Shown: positions 26,973-35,196 of the stretch, piece by piece
Position numbering within the stretch: the stretch's first letter is position 1
How the letters are laid out: each line of letters begins with the position of its first letter
Assembly: GCA_964587105.1 (NCBI GenBank)
Contig: CAZPKG010000001.1
Span: 124,001 to 188,000, forward strand
Direction: 5' to 3'
DNA: 64,000 nucleotides
DNA from: JABWCQ01 sp964587105
Lineage (GTDB): Bacteria > Electryoneota > RPQS01
Made by a program: the position numbers and the translations under genes
The notes under the pieces: model-generated
The model's database searches: none
The model's input: only the letters and a program-made list of their open reading frames with translations
What the model was told of the DNA's origin: nothing

Positions 26973-27815
26973 TTAGTGTTTGTACTTTGAGCCGCTGGTT
27001 TTGCGCGAGGCTTCTGAATGCTCAGAAGAGGATTTGTCATCCTTCTTTTCAGTTTTGGCTACTGACTTATGCGAATCACCCGCCTTGGTTTCTTCGGCTT
27101 TGGGAGCTTCAGCTACGGGATGAGACTCAGCTTCAGCTTTCTGCATGGCCACTGCACCAAGCTGAGATTGCCACAACACCGCGCCGGATTCGATGTCGTA
27201 CACTGCCGAAAGCACGACGCAATTTCCGTCTGAGACGGCCTGTTCAATTTCGCGGGAACCTGAGATTAGAATGGAAGCACCGTTGCGCGCATTTTCTTTG
27301 ATCACTCCCGAATAGAGATCGTCGGCGCCGTAGCCTTTTGACTGGCAAGCTTCAACGCTTGGTCTGATTTCATTCACGAGAGTGTTGAGTGGCTCAGGAA
27401 AATCGGATTCTGACAAGGCCGCTCCGACTGCGCCGCACTTGGTGTGGCCCATGACGAGCACAACTGGACAATGCAAATGACCTACTGCATAATCTGCCGA
27501 TGCTTGCACCTCTTTTGGCGTGACGTTTCCGGCCACGCGGATCACGAACAGCTCGCCGAGACCGGCGTCGAAAATCTGTTCTGGCGGGACACGCGAGTCC
27601 GAACATGTGATGATGCAGGCATAAGGCGTTTGACCGGCCGAGAGATGCTCACGCTTGGTTGCGCCGCTATCCCAGACCTTCGGTTTGCCTTTCACAAAGC
27701 GTTCATTGCCTTTTTGCAGATTGGTCATGGCCTGATCAACCGTCCAAGCCGGGGCGTTGTCGTTCGCAAACGCGACTGCGCAAGAAACGAATATGAGTAT
27801 GAAGATTCTAAACAT
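26973..27815 (-). CDS. Exported beta-class carbonic anhydrase
   Basis: 280 residues. It hydrates CO2 to bicarbonate. Zinc ligands of the beta class are present: Cys71 and Asp73/Arg75 in CSDSRV, His124 and Cys127 in HTKCGA. An N-terminal signal peptide (MFRIFILIFVSCAVAFA) indicates a periplasmic enzyme, unlike the usual cytosolic beta-CA. The last ~50 residues form a low-complexity charged tail rich in Glu, Lys, Ser and His that is not part of the catalytic fold. ATG 27815 is preceded by GGAGAA. It is convergent with tal. Confidence 0.92.
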   Translation of the reverse strand: MFRIFILIFVSCAVAFANDNAPAWTVDQAMTNLQKGNERFVKGKPKVWDSGATKREHLSAGQTPYACIITCSDSRVPPEQIFDAGLGELFVIRVAGNVTPKEVQASADYAVGHLHCPVVLVMGHTKCGAVGAALSESDFPEPLNTLVNEIRPSVEACQSKGYGADDLYSGVIKENARNGASILISGSREIEQAVSDGNCVVLSAVYDIESGAVLWQSQLGAVAMQKAEAESHPVAEAPKAEETKAGDSHKSVAKTEKKDDKSSSEHSEASRKTSGSKYKH

Positions 27816-27958
27816 TGTGTTCTCCGTTTTTGGTTAGACGGTTTCCGAAGCGCAAACCTTATTCCAGAGCGATGCAAAATGAAGCTCACCCAAAGGCGCG
27901 TTTATTGCTCGTACACATTCGACTTATCATTCAATTGGATACTCCACGTTAGCTGCAC

Positions 27959-28330
27959 ATGGAACAATCTATAACAACTTCAACGCCGCACGTCAGTCGA
28001 GGTCGCTTGGACGAAATAGGAATGGGCGACCCGGTGTTTACAGCCGAACTGATTGATATCATGCTTGAAGACGGCGCGACGCGGATTCAGAAGATTCGTG
28101 CCGCCTGTCAAGCCGGATTTCAGGATGAAGTCGGAAAGCTTGCGCATTCATTGAAGGGCGCGGCCCTAAATGTCGGCGCGCTTTCGCTTGCCAATATGTG
28201 CGCGGCAATTGATGAGGCAGTGCGCAAGCATGGAACTCCGTGTACGGGTGACCAAGTTGCGACTTTAGCGCAAGAATTTGCGGACGTTTCACATGAACTC
28301 ACGTTAATCAAGAGTGAACTAAGTGCATGA
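27959..28330 (+). CDS. Histidine phosphotransfer (Hpt) protein
   Basis: 123 residues, a single Hpt four-helix domain. The phospho-accepting residue is His63 in the motif LAHSLKGAALNVGA. Hpt proteins carry phosphate between hybrid kinases and response regulators. It overlaps the next gene, a response regulator, by 4 bp (ATGA), which suggests they are partners. No histidine kinase is nearby. Confidence 0.9.
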   Translation: MEQSITTSTPHVSRGRLDEIGMGDPVFTAELIDIMLEDGATRIQKIRAACQAGFQDEVGKLAHSLKGAALNVGALSLANMCAAIDEAVRKHGTPCTGDQVATLAQEFADVSHELTLIKSELSA

Positions 28331-28971
28331 AAGTGCTTGCCGTTGATGATGATCGCGTTACGCTCTTAACGCTGCGCCGGTTGCTGGAGAAATTCGGTTA
28401 CGAGGCTTTAACTGCGGCAAACGGCACGGAAGCGCTCCAACTCTTTCTTGATCACCGCCCGAAGATGCTCGTCACGGATTGGATGATGCCCGAGATGGAA
28501 GGTCCGACCGTCGTGAAGACGATTCGAGCATTTGCCGAGTCTGAGTACACGTATATTATCATGTTGACGTCGCGCCAGGATAAAGACGACATGATGGCGG
28601 GAATGCTTGCCGGAGTGGACGAGTTTCTGACTAAACCGATTGATCCGGATCAACTGCGGGCGAGACTGCGCGTGGGTAAGCGCATCATGTTGCTGCAAGA
28701 GAGCCTCGGCAGACGTGTTCGCGAGCTTGAGGAAGAACGTGAACACGTCAAGATGTTGCAAGGGTTCTTGCCGATCTGTTCTTACTGCAAAAAGATTCGC
28801 AACGATGAAAATTTGTGGTCGCAAATTGAAGAGTACATTTCCGACCATCAAGCGAACATACAGTTCTCGCATTCGATTTGTCCGGAGTGCTACGATTCCA
28901 AAGTGAAGCCGATGGAAGAGGCATTTTGGGCGAAGAAGAAAGCCGAGCAGGAGTGCTTGCACGAGCATTAG
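28327..28971 (+). CDS. Response regulator: receiver + coiled coil + CxxC...CxxC module
   Basis: 214 residues. Residues ~1-120 are a receiver domain with acidic pocket DDD (7-9), phospho-acceptor Asp51 in VTDWMMP, a Thr in LTSRQDK, and the Lys in FLTKPID. A short coiled coil follows (LGRRVRELEEEREHVKMLQ). The C-terminus has ICSYCKKIRNDENLW ... SICPECYD, a four-Cys module I know from many bacterial PAS, GGDEF and receiver proteins and that may bind metal. There is no DNA-binding or known enzymatic output domain. It is translated with the Hpt gene. Confidence 0.88.
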   Translation: MKVLAVDDDRVTLLTLRRLLEKFGYEALTAANGTEALQLFLDHRPKMLVTDWMMPEMEGPTVVKTIRAFAESEYTYIIMLTSRQDKDDMMAGMLAGVDEFLTKPIDPDQLRARLRVGKRIMLLQESLGRRVRELEEEREHVKMLQGFLPICSYCKKIRNDENLWSQIEEYISDHQANIQFSHSICPECYDSKVKPMEEAFWAKKKAEQECLHEH

Positions 28972-28989
28972 ACGATATTTCATTGCACT

Positions 28990-29022
28990 AAGCGGCTCAG
29001 ACTCACGTTGGGCCGCTTTTTT
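28990..29022 (+). terminator. Terminator of the Hpt/response-regulator pair
   Basis: AAGCGGC (28990-28996) pairs with GCCGCTT (29012-29018) and six T follow. The deoC promoter starts a few bases later. Confidence 0.7.
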
Positions 29023-29026
29023 GTGC

Positions 29027-29055
29027 TTGCGATATTCACGGGCATGTCGTATATT
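29027..29055 (+). promoter_or_regulatory. Sigma-70-type promoter of deoC
   Basis: TTGCGA, 17 bp, TATATT, giving a ~20-nt leader before ATG 29082. Confidence 0.65.
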
Positions 29056-29081
29056 TACGGTCAACAACCTTGTGAGGTACC

Positions 29082-29759
29082 ATGACGGCAGAACAGCTTG
29101 CGGCCTATATTGATCATACAATTCTTAAGCCCGAGGCTACTTTGGAGCAGGTCGAAAAATTGTGTGCTGAAGCGCGAGAATTTCGATTCAAAACGGTGTG
29201 CGTGAATCCGCGATTCGTCAATCGATGCGCTGTGTTGCTTGAGGGTAGCGGCGTCGCGGTTTGTACGGTCATTGGATTTCCGTTAGGTGCGACGTGCACC
29301 GAGTCCAAGGTTGCAGAGTGTTTGCAGGCTGTTGCGGATGGAGCTACCGAGATTGACATGGTTTTGTGGATCGGCGGATTGATTGGAGGACGAAACGCAG
29401 ATGTCGAGTTCGATATTCACGCCGTAGCTGACGCATGCCGACGGAGCGGCGCTTCTCTGAAAGTGATTTTTGAAACGGCGATGTTAACCGAAGATCAGAT
29501 TATCACTGCGTGTGGGTTGTGCGTCAGAGCGGGAGCGAAATGGGTAAAGACGTCCACTGGATTTGGACCTGGCGGCGCAACGGTTGAGGCTGTCAAGATT
29601 ATGCATCGTGAGGTTTCTGCTCACGGCCTAAAGGTGAAGGCGTCAGGCGGGATTCGCACGCTCGCAGATTTTAACAAAATGATCGAAGCGGGGGCCGAGC
29701 GGATTGGGACTTCGAGCGGAGTGGGGATTGTGAATGAGTTACTGAGTCAGTACTCGTAG
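29082..29759 (+). CDS. deoC: Deoxyribose-phosphate aldolase
   Basis: 225 residues, typical of the short bacterial type. It splits 2-deoxyribose 5-phosphate into glyceraldehyde 3-phosphate and acetaldehyde in nucleoside catabolism. Catalytic residues are the Schiff-base lysine K156 (KWVKTSTGFG), K186 (KVKASGGIR) and D92 (EIDMV). The start of the fold is IDHTILKP. ATG 29082 is preceded by GTGAGG. It is a single gene between two terminators. Confidence 0.96.
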   Translation: MTAEQLAAYIDHTILKPEATLEQVEKLCAEAREFRFKTVCVNPRFVNRCAVLLEGSGVAVCTVIGFPLGATCTESKVAECLQAVADGATEIDMVLWIGGLIGGRNADVEFDIHAVADACRRSGASLKVIFETAMLTEDQIITACGLCVRAGAKWVKTSTGFGPGGATVEAVKIMHREVSAHGLKVKASGGIRTLADFNKMIEAGAERIGTSSGVGIVNELLSQYS

Positions 29760-29795
29760 ATTTAGTTCGACCACAACATAATGATAACCAACAAA

Positions 29796-29828
29796 AGCGG
29801 GCGACCTACTGGGCCGCCCGCTCTTGTT
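29796..29828. terminator. Bidirectional terminator between deoC and the NHL lipoprotein gene
   Basis: AGCGGGCG (29796-29803) pairs with CGCCCGCT (29815-29822), with A4 before and a T-rich stretch after. Confidence 0.8.
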
Positions 29829-29843
29829 TTGGTTTATGAGAAT

Positions 29844-31904
29844 CTATTGAGGAATTGACTCGATCTTTGCGCTTAGCTCAGTGACACCTACGGCAGATTG
29901 GCCTTCCTGCAAATGGATATTCCAAGCAATTGAAACGGGAACACATAGGCCGGAGTTCTTGTCCGTGCAATAAGCGAAAAAGAGCATCGCTTTCAATGTG
30001 CCGCCGCTGTTCAAGGCTGACGCTGGAATGATTGCGCGAGCAGGCAACACGCCTTTGGTGGCCAAGCCTTCAATGGATTTGCCGCTCGCAGGCTGAATCA
30101 CATAGCCGATGGGGGCTTCCTTGTTCAGGTGGACTCCTGCGGGCAGCATCGCCGTCAAATCCAAATGCAGATCCATTCCGGCACGGAATGCGACGGTCGT
30201 ATCACTGACAGCATCGTGATCCATGCCGGTACTCTCCATCGAGCGCAGTCCATGAATCTCAAAAACTCTCCATGAATTCTCTTTAAGGGATACGCGGACG
30301 ATGCGATCGTGATTGGTATCGGCGATATAGAGCCAATCTCCACTTATCGAGATTCCACCCGGTTCATAAAGCGAAAGCTTGTCGGGAGAATCCGAGGTTA
30401 CATCCGGATTGCCCGATCCGATTTGATCGCTTGATTGTTTGGTGGCGAGCGTGAGTCGCTTAATTTTGTGGTTATAGGTGTCGGCTACCAGCACGTCACC
30501 GTTGTAGTAGGCCACACCGAGCGGGTGCTGCAAGAGCGTGCGGTCGAACTTACCGGTTTGATCGCCGAAGTCAAACAGACCGCTACCGACTAACGTCTGC
30601 ACTTCTGTGGTTTTGATATTTGCACGACGCACGGCGCTGACTTCGCTGTCGGCAAAATAGAGCCAGTCTCCGTCGAGCGAGAGTCCCGATGGTTGTGCCA
30701 ATGACGCGGAGCGGGTCCCCGTACCGTCAATAATATCTTCGCGCCCGTTTCCAGCCCAGGCTCGCGCGACGCCGGTAGGCAAATCGAGCGTCCATAACTG
30801 ATGCGGGCCTGCCATTGCGATGTACAACGTGTTTCCGTTCAGCGCCACGTCCCAGGGGCTGTTCAAACCTTGCGCCGTACCTTGTCCTCCGCCGAGCCGA
30901 TCATATACTTGAATACCTGTGCCACAAATCGTTGTAACGGTTTGTGCGGTCAGGTCGAGTTTGCGAATCAGATGATTATCCGTATCGGCAACGTAGAGTA
31001 GGTTCTTAGCCTCATCGTATGCCATACCTTGCGGATTGTCAAATTCCGCTTCTTTGAAATCGCCGTCAGAATTACCATTTGTACCTGAACCTGCTATGGA
31101 AACCACGTTGCCGTCACTATCAGTAATGACGATGCGATCGTGATTGGAGTCGGCAATGAAGACTCGATCCTTCACTGCGAGAACTTTGCCGGGGAAGGCA
31201 AGGCCCGAGGCAGATGGCACACGAGAATTGCGATTAAAATCCGGTGGGCCGGAGGCGAGCACGCCTTTTTCACGGCCTTCGTCGAGTAAAGCTTGAATCA
31301 CGCCGTCGAGAATTTCGCGATTGCCTTCGCCGGAGAGTTGACCAACGACGCGGCCTTCTGCATCAAAGACCGCAAGGGTCGGCCAGCTTTGCACACCGTA
31401 CTCTGACCAGATGCGGTGATTCTCATCAACGATGACAGGATGGGCAATGTTGTATCTATGGCATGCGGTCAGGATATTCTCTTTGTCGCCCTCGTTGTCG
31501 AACTTCGCGGAATGTACGCCTACAAATACGACGGGCTGGCTGGCGTACTTGTGTTCGAGATATTCCAAGTCTGGGAGAATATGCATACAATTAATGCAGC
31601 AGTAAGTCCAAAAATCGAGCACGACGACGCGGCCTTTAAGTTCATTCTGAACGTACAGAGGGCGATCCGTATTCACCCACGCGAAGTTACGCGGGAATTC
31701 GGGAGCGCGAACACGCGAGGTCGGAAGTTGCGGGCGTGACATTGATGGTGACTCCGGAGTGGTTTCGCCTGCGACCGTTTGGGCCGCAGTTTTGAACGGG
31801 AATGGCAACCGTGCCGCAGGAGCTGGTCCTGAACAAGACGCGACAGCCAAGACGGCCAAGACAGGCAGTATTCCTGCCCATAGCCGCTTAATCGTGACAA
31901 TCAT
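29844..31904 (-). CDS. NHLRC2-like lipoprotein: thioredoxin domain + NHL propeller + C-terminal beta domain
   Basis: 686 residues. A lipoprotein signal ends in VASC, so Cys24 is probably lipidated. Residues ~65-215 are a TlpA/thioredoxin-type domain (VLDFWTYCCINCMHILP, then WPTLAVFD); the CCINC motif (102-106) in place of plain CxxC is characteristic of NHLRC2. Residues ~225-560 contain NHL repeats (VFIADSNHDRIVITDSDG, LLYVADTDNHLIRKL, VLVADTYNHKIKRL, LYIADTNHDRIVRV) that form a six-bladed propeller. The last ~115 residues form a beta-strand domain with VCTDK-like Cys residues. The domain order matches human NHLRC2. Start ATG 31904 lacks a clear ribosome-binding site. Role probably thiol redox in the envelope; partner unknown. 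Confidence 0.88.
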   Translation of the reverse strand: MIVTIKRLWAGILPVLAVLAVASCSGPAPAARLPFPFKTAAQTVAGETTPESPSMSRPQLPTSRVRAPEFPRNFAWVNTDRPLYVQNELKGRVVVLDFWTYCCINCMHILPDLEYLEHKYASQPVVFVGVHSAKFDNEGDKENILTACHRYNIAHPVIVDENHRIWSEYGVQSWPTLAVFDAEGRVVGQLSGEGNREILDGVIQALLDEGREKGVLASGPPDFNRNSRVPSASGLAFPGKVLAVKDRVFIADSNHDRIVITDSDGNVVSIAGSGTNGNSDGDFKEAEFDNPQGMAYDEAKNLLYVADTDNHLIRKLDLTAQTVTTICGTGIQVYDRLGGGQGTAQGLNSPWDVALNGNTLYIAMAGPHQLWTLDLPTGVARAWAGNGREDIIDGTGTRSASLAQPSGLSLDGDWLYFADSEVSAVRRANIKTTEVQTLVGSGLFDFGDQTGKFDRTLLQHPLGVAYYNGDVLVADTYNHKIKRLTLATKQSSDQIGSGNPDVTSDSPDKLSLYEPGGISISGDWLYIADTNHDRIVRVSLKENSWRVFEIHGLRSMESTGMDHDAVSDTTVAFRAGMDLHLDLTAMLPAGVHLNKEAPIGYVIQPASGKSIEGLATKGVLPARAIIPASALNSGGTLKAMLFFAYCTDKNSGLCVPVSIAWNIHLQEGQSAVGVTELSAKIESIPQ

Positions 31905-32070
31905 GAAGGGGTGGGGTGGTTCCGGAAGGGAGGGCGCGTGACATATCCCAAAGACTACTTCGCGCGGAAAAAGTTCCGAAGAGTAAGTGAACGCACATTT
32001 AAGTTTTATTTAATTAATTATTTATATAAAAAAATTCCGGGAACTCGGAGATGGGGAAATTGTTTATTCC

Positions 32071-32099
32071 TTGAATGAGAAGCCGATTTTCCGTATTAT
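32071..32099 (+). promoter_or_regulatory. Sigma-70-type promoter of the shikimate operon, with AT-rich upstream tract
   Basis: TTGAAT, 17 bp, TATTAT; transcript start near 32106 and a ~27-nt leader. A strongly AT-rich block (about 31995-32035) lies 35-75 bp upstream and could act as an UP element. The 228-bp region 31905-32132 holds nothing else I can identify. Confidence 0.65.
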
Positions 32100-32132
32100 T
32101 AGCAGCAATTTACGAATCCAGAACCCTGACCC

Positions 32133-33062
32133 ATGTCCCATTCCCCAAAGAACCGCCTGACCGAGTCGCTAACTGACTTGCATAATCAATTCGGCGGCGC
32201 CCAGCACTACAATTCGTCTCCAGAAAGCTCGCTTGCTTATCACCGGGTATTGCGGCGAGCACATACTGCTGACACAGTAGTTGGTGTGCGCGGCGTGGCG
32301 GTTGGCGGGCAGGAATTGACCGTTATCGCGGGGCCGTGCGCTGTTGAATCCGCACATCAGTTGATGACTGCGGCTGAGCAGGCGGCGACCAGTGGGGCGC
32401 ATCTGTTGCGAGGAGGCGCGTTCAAATTGCGAACGTCGCCGTATGCGTTCGCAGGTCTTGGCGAACCTGCGTTAAAGATGCTGAGTGAAGCACGGCGTGT
32501 GTCCGGATTGCCGGTCGTAACTGAAGTTGTGGACGAAGAGAGCGTTCTGCTCGCGGCGGCTCATGCAGACATGCTGCAAATCGGTACGCGGAATATGCAC
32601 AACTACGTGTTACTGAAACAAGCGGCGGCGACGGGAAAGCCAATTCTCTTGAAGCGCGGCATGTCGGCGACACTGGATGAGTTTCTGCACGCGGCGGAGT
32701 ATATTCTTGCGGCGGGGAATTCGCAAGTTGTTTTGTGCGAACGCGGTATTCGCACGTTTTCCGATTTTACGCGCAATACGCTTGATCTGAATATTGTTCC
32801 TGCGCTGAAACAGATTTCACATCTTCCAGTCATTACCGATCCATCGCATGGCACGGGCCGCAGCGATCTGGTTCCCCCGATGGCGCGCGCGTCCGTTGCA
32901 GCGGGAGCGGATGGTGTGCTGATTGAAATGCATCCTGACCCTGCGAAAGCTCTGTCAGATGGTTATCAATCGCTGGATCCTGCGGAGTTTGGTGAACTCG
33001 TCTCGGATCTTGCCCGCATAGCGCCGATTGTCGGACGCACATTAACGCTCCGTGGCCGTTAA
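32133..33062 (+). CDS. aroF: 3-deoxy-7-phosphoheptulonate synthase (DAHP synthase, type I-beta/KDO8PS-like)
   Basis: 309 residues. It condenses phosphoenolpyruvate and erythrose 4-phosphate, step 1 of the shikimate pathway. Motifs are AGPCAVES (66-73), RGGAFKLRTSPYAFAGLG, the KRGMSAT segment and DPSHGTGRSDLV with metal ligands. The N-terminal ~50 residues (HNQFGGAQHYNSS) are unlike the ferredoxin-like regulatory domain of some I-beta enzymes, and there is no chorismate mutase domain, so allosteric control cannot be read from the sequence. It is the first gene of the operon and overlaps aroA by 11 bp. Confidence 0.93.
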   Translation: MSHSPKNRLTESLTDLHNQFGGAQHYNSSPESSLAYHRVLRRAHTADTVVGVRGVAVGGQELTVIAGPCAVESAHQLMTAAEQAATSGAHLLRGGAFKLRTSPYAFAGLGEPALKMLSEARRVSGLPVVTEVVDEESVLLAAAHADMLQIGTRNMHNYVLLKQAAATGKPILLKRGMSATLDEFLHAAEYILAAGNSQVVLCERGIRTFSDFTRNTLDLNIVPALKQISHLPVITDPSHGTGRSDLVPPMARASVAAGADGVLIEMHPDPAKALSDGYQSLDPAEFGELVSDLARIAPIVGRTLTLRGR

Positions 33063-34356
33063 TTTTCACTCGGCGCATGTGACTGCGGCAAATTCGCCGT
33101 TGTTTGCGCAGCTTACACTTTCCGGCGACAAATCCGTTTCGATTCGGCGCGCGCTCTTTTCGTTGTTCACGACGGACACGATTCGGTTGACGAATTACGG
33201 TTCAGGTGAAGATTGTCAGACTGCCCTTTTTTGTCTTGGTGAGCTTGGTAAGCGGATTGAGCGCGAAGAGAATCGAGTGACAATTTCTCATCGCGAGACG
33301 CCTAAACAGGCGACCCTCGATTGTCGCAATTCGGGAACGACGGCCAGACTGCTCATGGGATTGCTGGCAGGCCGTGAAGGAGAGTGGACTCTCGTTGGCG
33401 ATGATTCACTATCACGACGACCAATGGAGCGGGTGGCGACTCCATTGCGAGCGATGGGGGCGAAAATTGAGCTTGCATCAGGCGGATGTTTACCGGCAAA
33501 TATTGTCGGTCGGACGCTTAAGGGGACGGATCACGATTTGAAGATTTCAAGCGCGCAAGTCAAAAGCGCGCTTTTGTTAGCTGGACTTTTTGCCGACGGA
33601 GTAACGCGTGTTCGCGAACCGGTTGCCTCGCGGGATCACACGGAACGGTTACTTGGTTTGACTCAAGCGCCGGACGGATATTGGGGTGTTGATCGCTCGC
33701 TGCAACTGAGTGCAGGTTTGAGTTTGCGCGGCGCGATACCTGGAGATGTTTCAAGCGCGGCATTTTGGGCTGTGGCGGGATTGCTCGTGCCGGGTTCGGA
33801 TATTTCAATTGATAATGTGGTGTTGAATCCAACGCGCACTGGATGGCTAACATGTTTGAGGAACGGGGGCGCGAACGTGAGCGCGCGTTTCGAGCGCGAA
33901 ACTGCCGGAGAGCCGGTCGGATCTTTGCAGATTCGGTATGGAAAGTTCTCCCCTCTGCATGTTCATGCTTCGGAAGTTCCCGGTCTGATTGATGAAATCC
34001 CTGCGTTGGCCGTATTGGCTGCGACGATCGACGGCGTTTCTACATTCGAACAGGTTGGCGAGTTGCGCGTCAAAGAGAGCGACCGATTGCAGTCGGTTGT
34101 CAGCGGACTCACCGCAATGGGCGCAAAGGCGGAAGTTAAGGGCGACGATCTGATCGTACACGGTGGCGCGAAACTGCGAGGCGCGAAAATTGACTCGCAG
34201 AAAGACCACAGAATTGCCATGTCGTTCGCGCTGGCGGGGCTTGCCGCATCGGGCAATACCGTTATTCAAGACGCCGATTGCGCCGCCGTATCATATCCTG
34301 AGTTTTTTGCCGAACTCTCTAAACTTGTTCCGGACTCCGTGAATCTAATTGAATAA
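33052..34356 (+). CDS. aroA: 3-phosphoshikimate 1-carboxyvinyltransferase (EPSP synthase)
   Basis: 434 residues, step 6 of the pathway. Present are the N-terminal SGDKSVSIRR motif with Lys27, RNSGTTARLLMGLLAG (the PEP-binding loop), DDSLSRRPMERV, DEIPALAVLAA, RVKESDRL and KDHRIAMSFA. The GTG start overlaps the end of aroF by 11 bp, and the next gene starts right after the stop codon. The Arg in place of the usual Gly/Cys before NSGTT and the SGDKS variant of PGDKS are minor departures. Confidence 0.95.
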   Translation: MAVNFHSAHVTAANSPLFAQLTLSGDKSVSIRRALFSLFTTDTIRLTNYGSGEDCQTALFCLGELGKRIEREENRVTISHRETPKQATLDCRNSGTTARLLMGLLAGREGEWTLVGDDSLSRRPMERVATPLRAMGAKIELASGGCLPANIVGRTLKGTDHDLKISSAQVKSALLLAGLFADGVTRVREPVASRDHTERLLGLTQAPDGYWGVDRSLQLSAGLSLRGAIPGDVSSAAFWAVAGLLVPGSDISIDNVVLNPTRTGWLTCLRNGGANVSARFERETAGEPVGSLQIRYGKFSPLHVHASEVPGLIDEIPALAVLAATIDGVSTFEQVGELRVKESDRLQSVVSGLTAMGAKAEVKGDDLIVHGGAKLRGAKIDSQKDHRIAMSFALAGLAASGNTVIQDADCAAVSYPEFFAELSKLVPDSVNLIE

Positions 34357-35196
34357 ATGGCTTATCGCTTCGGCCTGATTGGCGAACATATCGCGACAAG
34401 TTTGTCACCTGTGTTGTTCTCGTGGGCATTTCAGCAGACGGGAACCTCAGGTTCGTACACGCTGTTTGATTTTCCACGTCGATTGGCGCGATCGTTTCTG
34501 CTGCGCGCGCGCGTGGACTGGGACGGCCTGAATGTGACCGCACCGCATAAAGATCTGGCGTACACGTTGTGCGATGAGTTGACGGACGCCGCGATGAAAG
34601 TGCGTGCGGTGAACACTCTGGTGAGAAAACAAAGCAAGCTTGTCGGATACAACACGGACGTGGCCGGATTTCGCTACGCGTTGGAACAGAAACTCGAACT
34701 TGCGTCGAAAGCGGATCGCGTGCTGATTATCGGCACAGGCGGCGCGGCGCGCGCGGCCTTGGTTGCCGTTAGTCAGGTCTTGTCTCCGCTCGAAATCGCT
34801 GTGACTTCGCGCAAACCTGCCGAGGCTTTGGACAGAATCGCACCCGTGCTGCCTGCGCCGTTTGCGCCCGTGTTGTTGACGCACACAAAGGCGCGCAAGC
34901 GACTACATGAGTTTGACGTTGTCGTGCAGGCCACGCCGATCGGGCATTTGGCAAATCCGGGTTTTCCGCTTGATCCGCCGTTTACATTTAAGCCCGGCGC
35001 GCTTGTGTTTGATTTGATATATTCGCCACGCAAAACGCTGTTTCTTGAGGCCGCGCAATCTTTTAACGCAGTCACGGAAAACGGACTGGTGATGCTGCTT
35101 GCGCAGGCGGCAGAGAGCTATCAAATTTGGACCGGCAAGCCGTTTCCGCTCGAGCTTGCCGTGCGCGAGCTCTTGCCTGAATTGCGCAACACATGA
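34357..35196 (+). CDS. aroE: Shikimate dehydrogenase
   Basis: 279 residues, step 4, NADPH-dependent reduction of 3-dehydroshikimate. Substrate motifs are SLSPVLF near residue 15, GLNVTAPHK with catalytic Lys65, AVNTL, and GYNTDVAGF with Asp101. The nucleotide-binding loop is GTGGAARA (126-133), and NGLVMLLAQA closes the fold. ATG follows the aroA stop with no gap and aroC overlaps by 4 bp. Confidence 0.95.
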   Translation: MAYRFGLIGEHIATSLSPVLFSWAFQQTGTSGSYTLFDFPRRLARSFLLRARVDWDGLNVTAPHKDLAYTLCDELTDAAMKVRAVNTLVRKQSKLVGYNTDVAGFRYALEQKLELASKADRVLIIGTGGAARAALVAVSQVLSPLEIAVTSRKPAEALDRIAPVLPAPFAPVLLTHTKARKRLHEFDVVVQATPIGHLANPGFPLDPPFTFKPGALVFDLIYSPRKTLFLEAAQSFNAVTENGLVMLLAQAAESYQIWTGKPFPLELAVRELLPELRNT

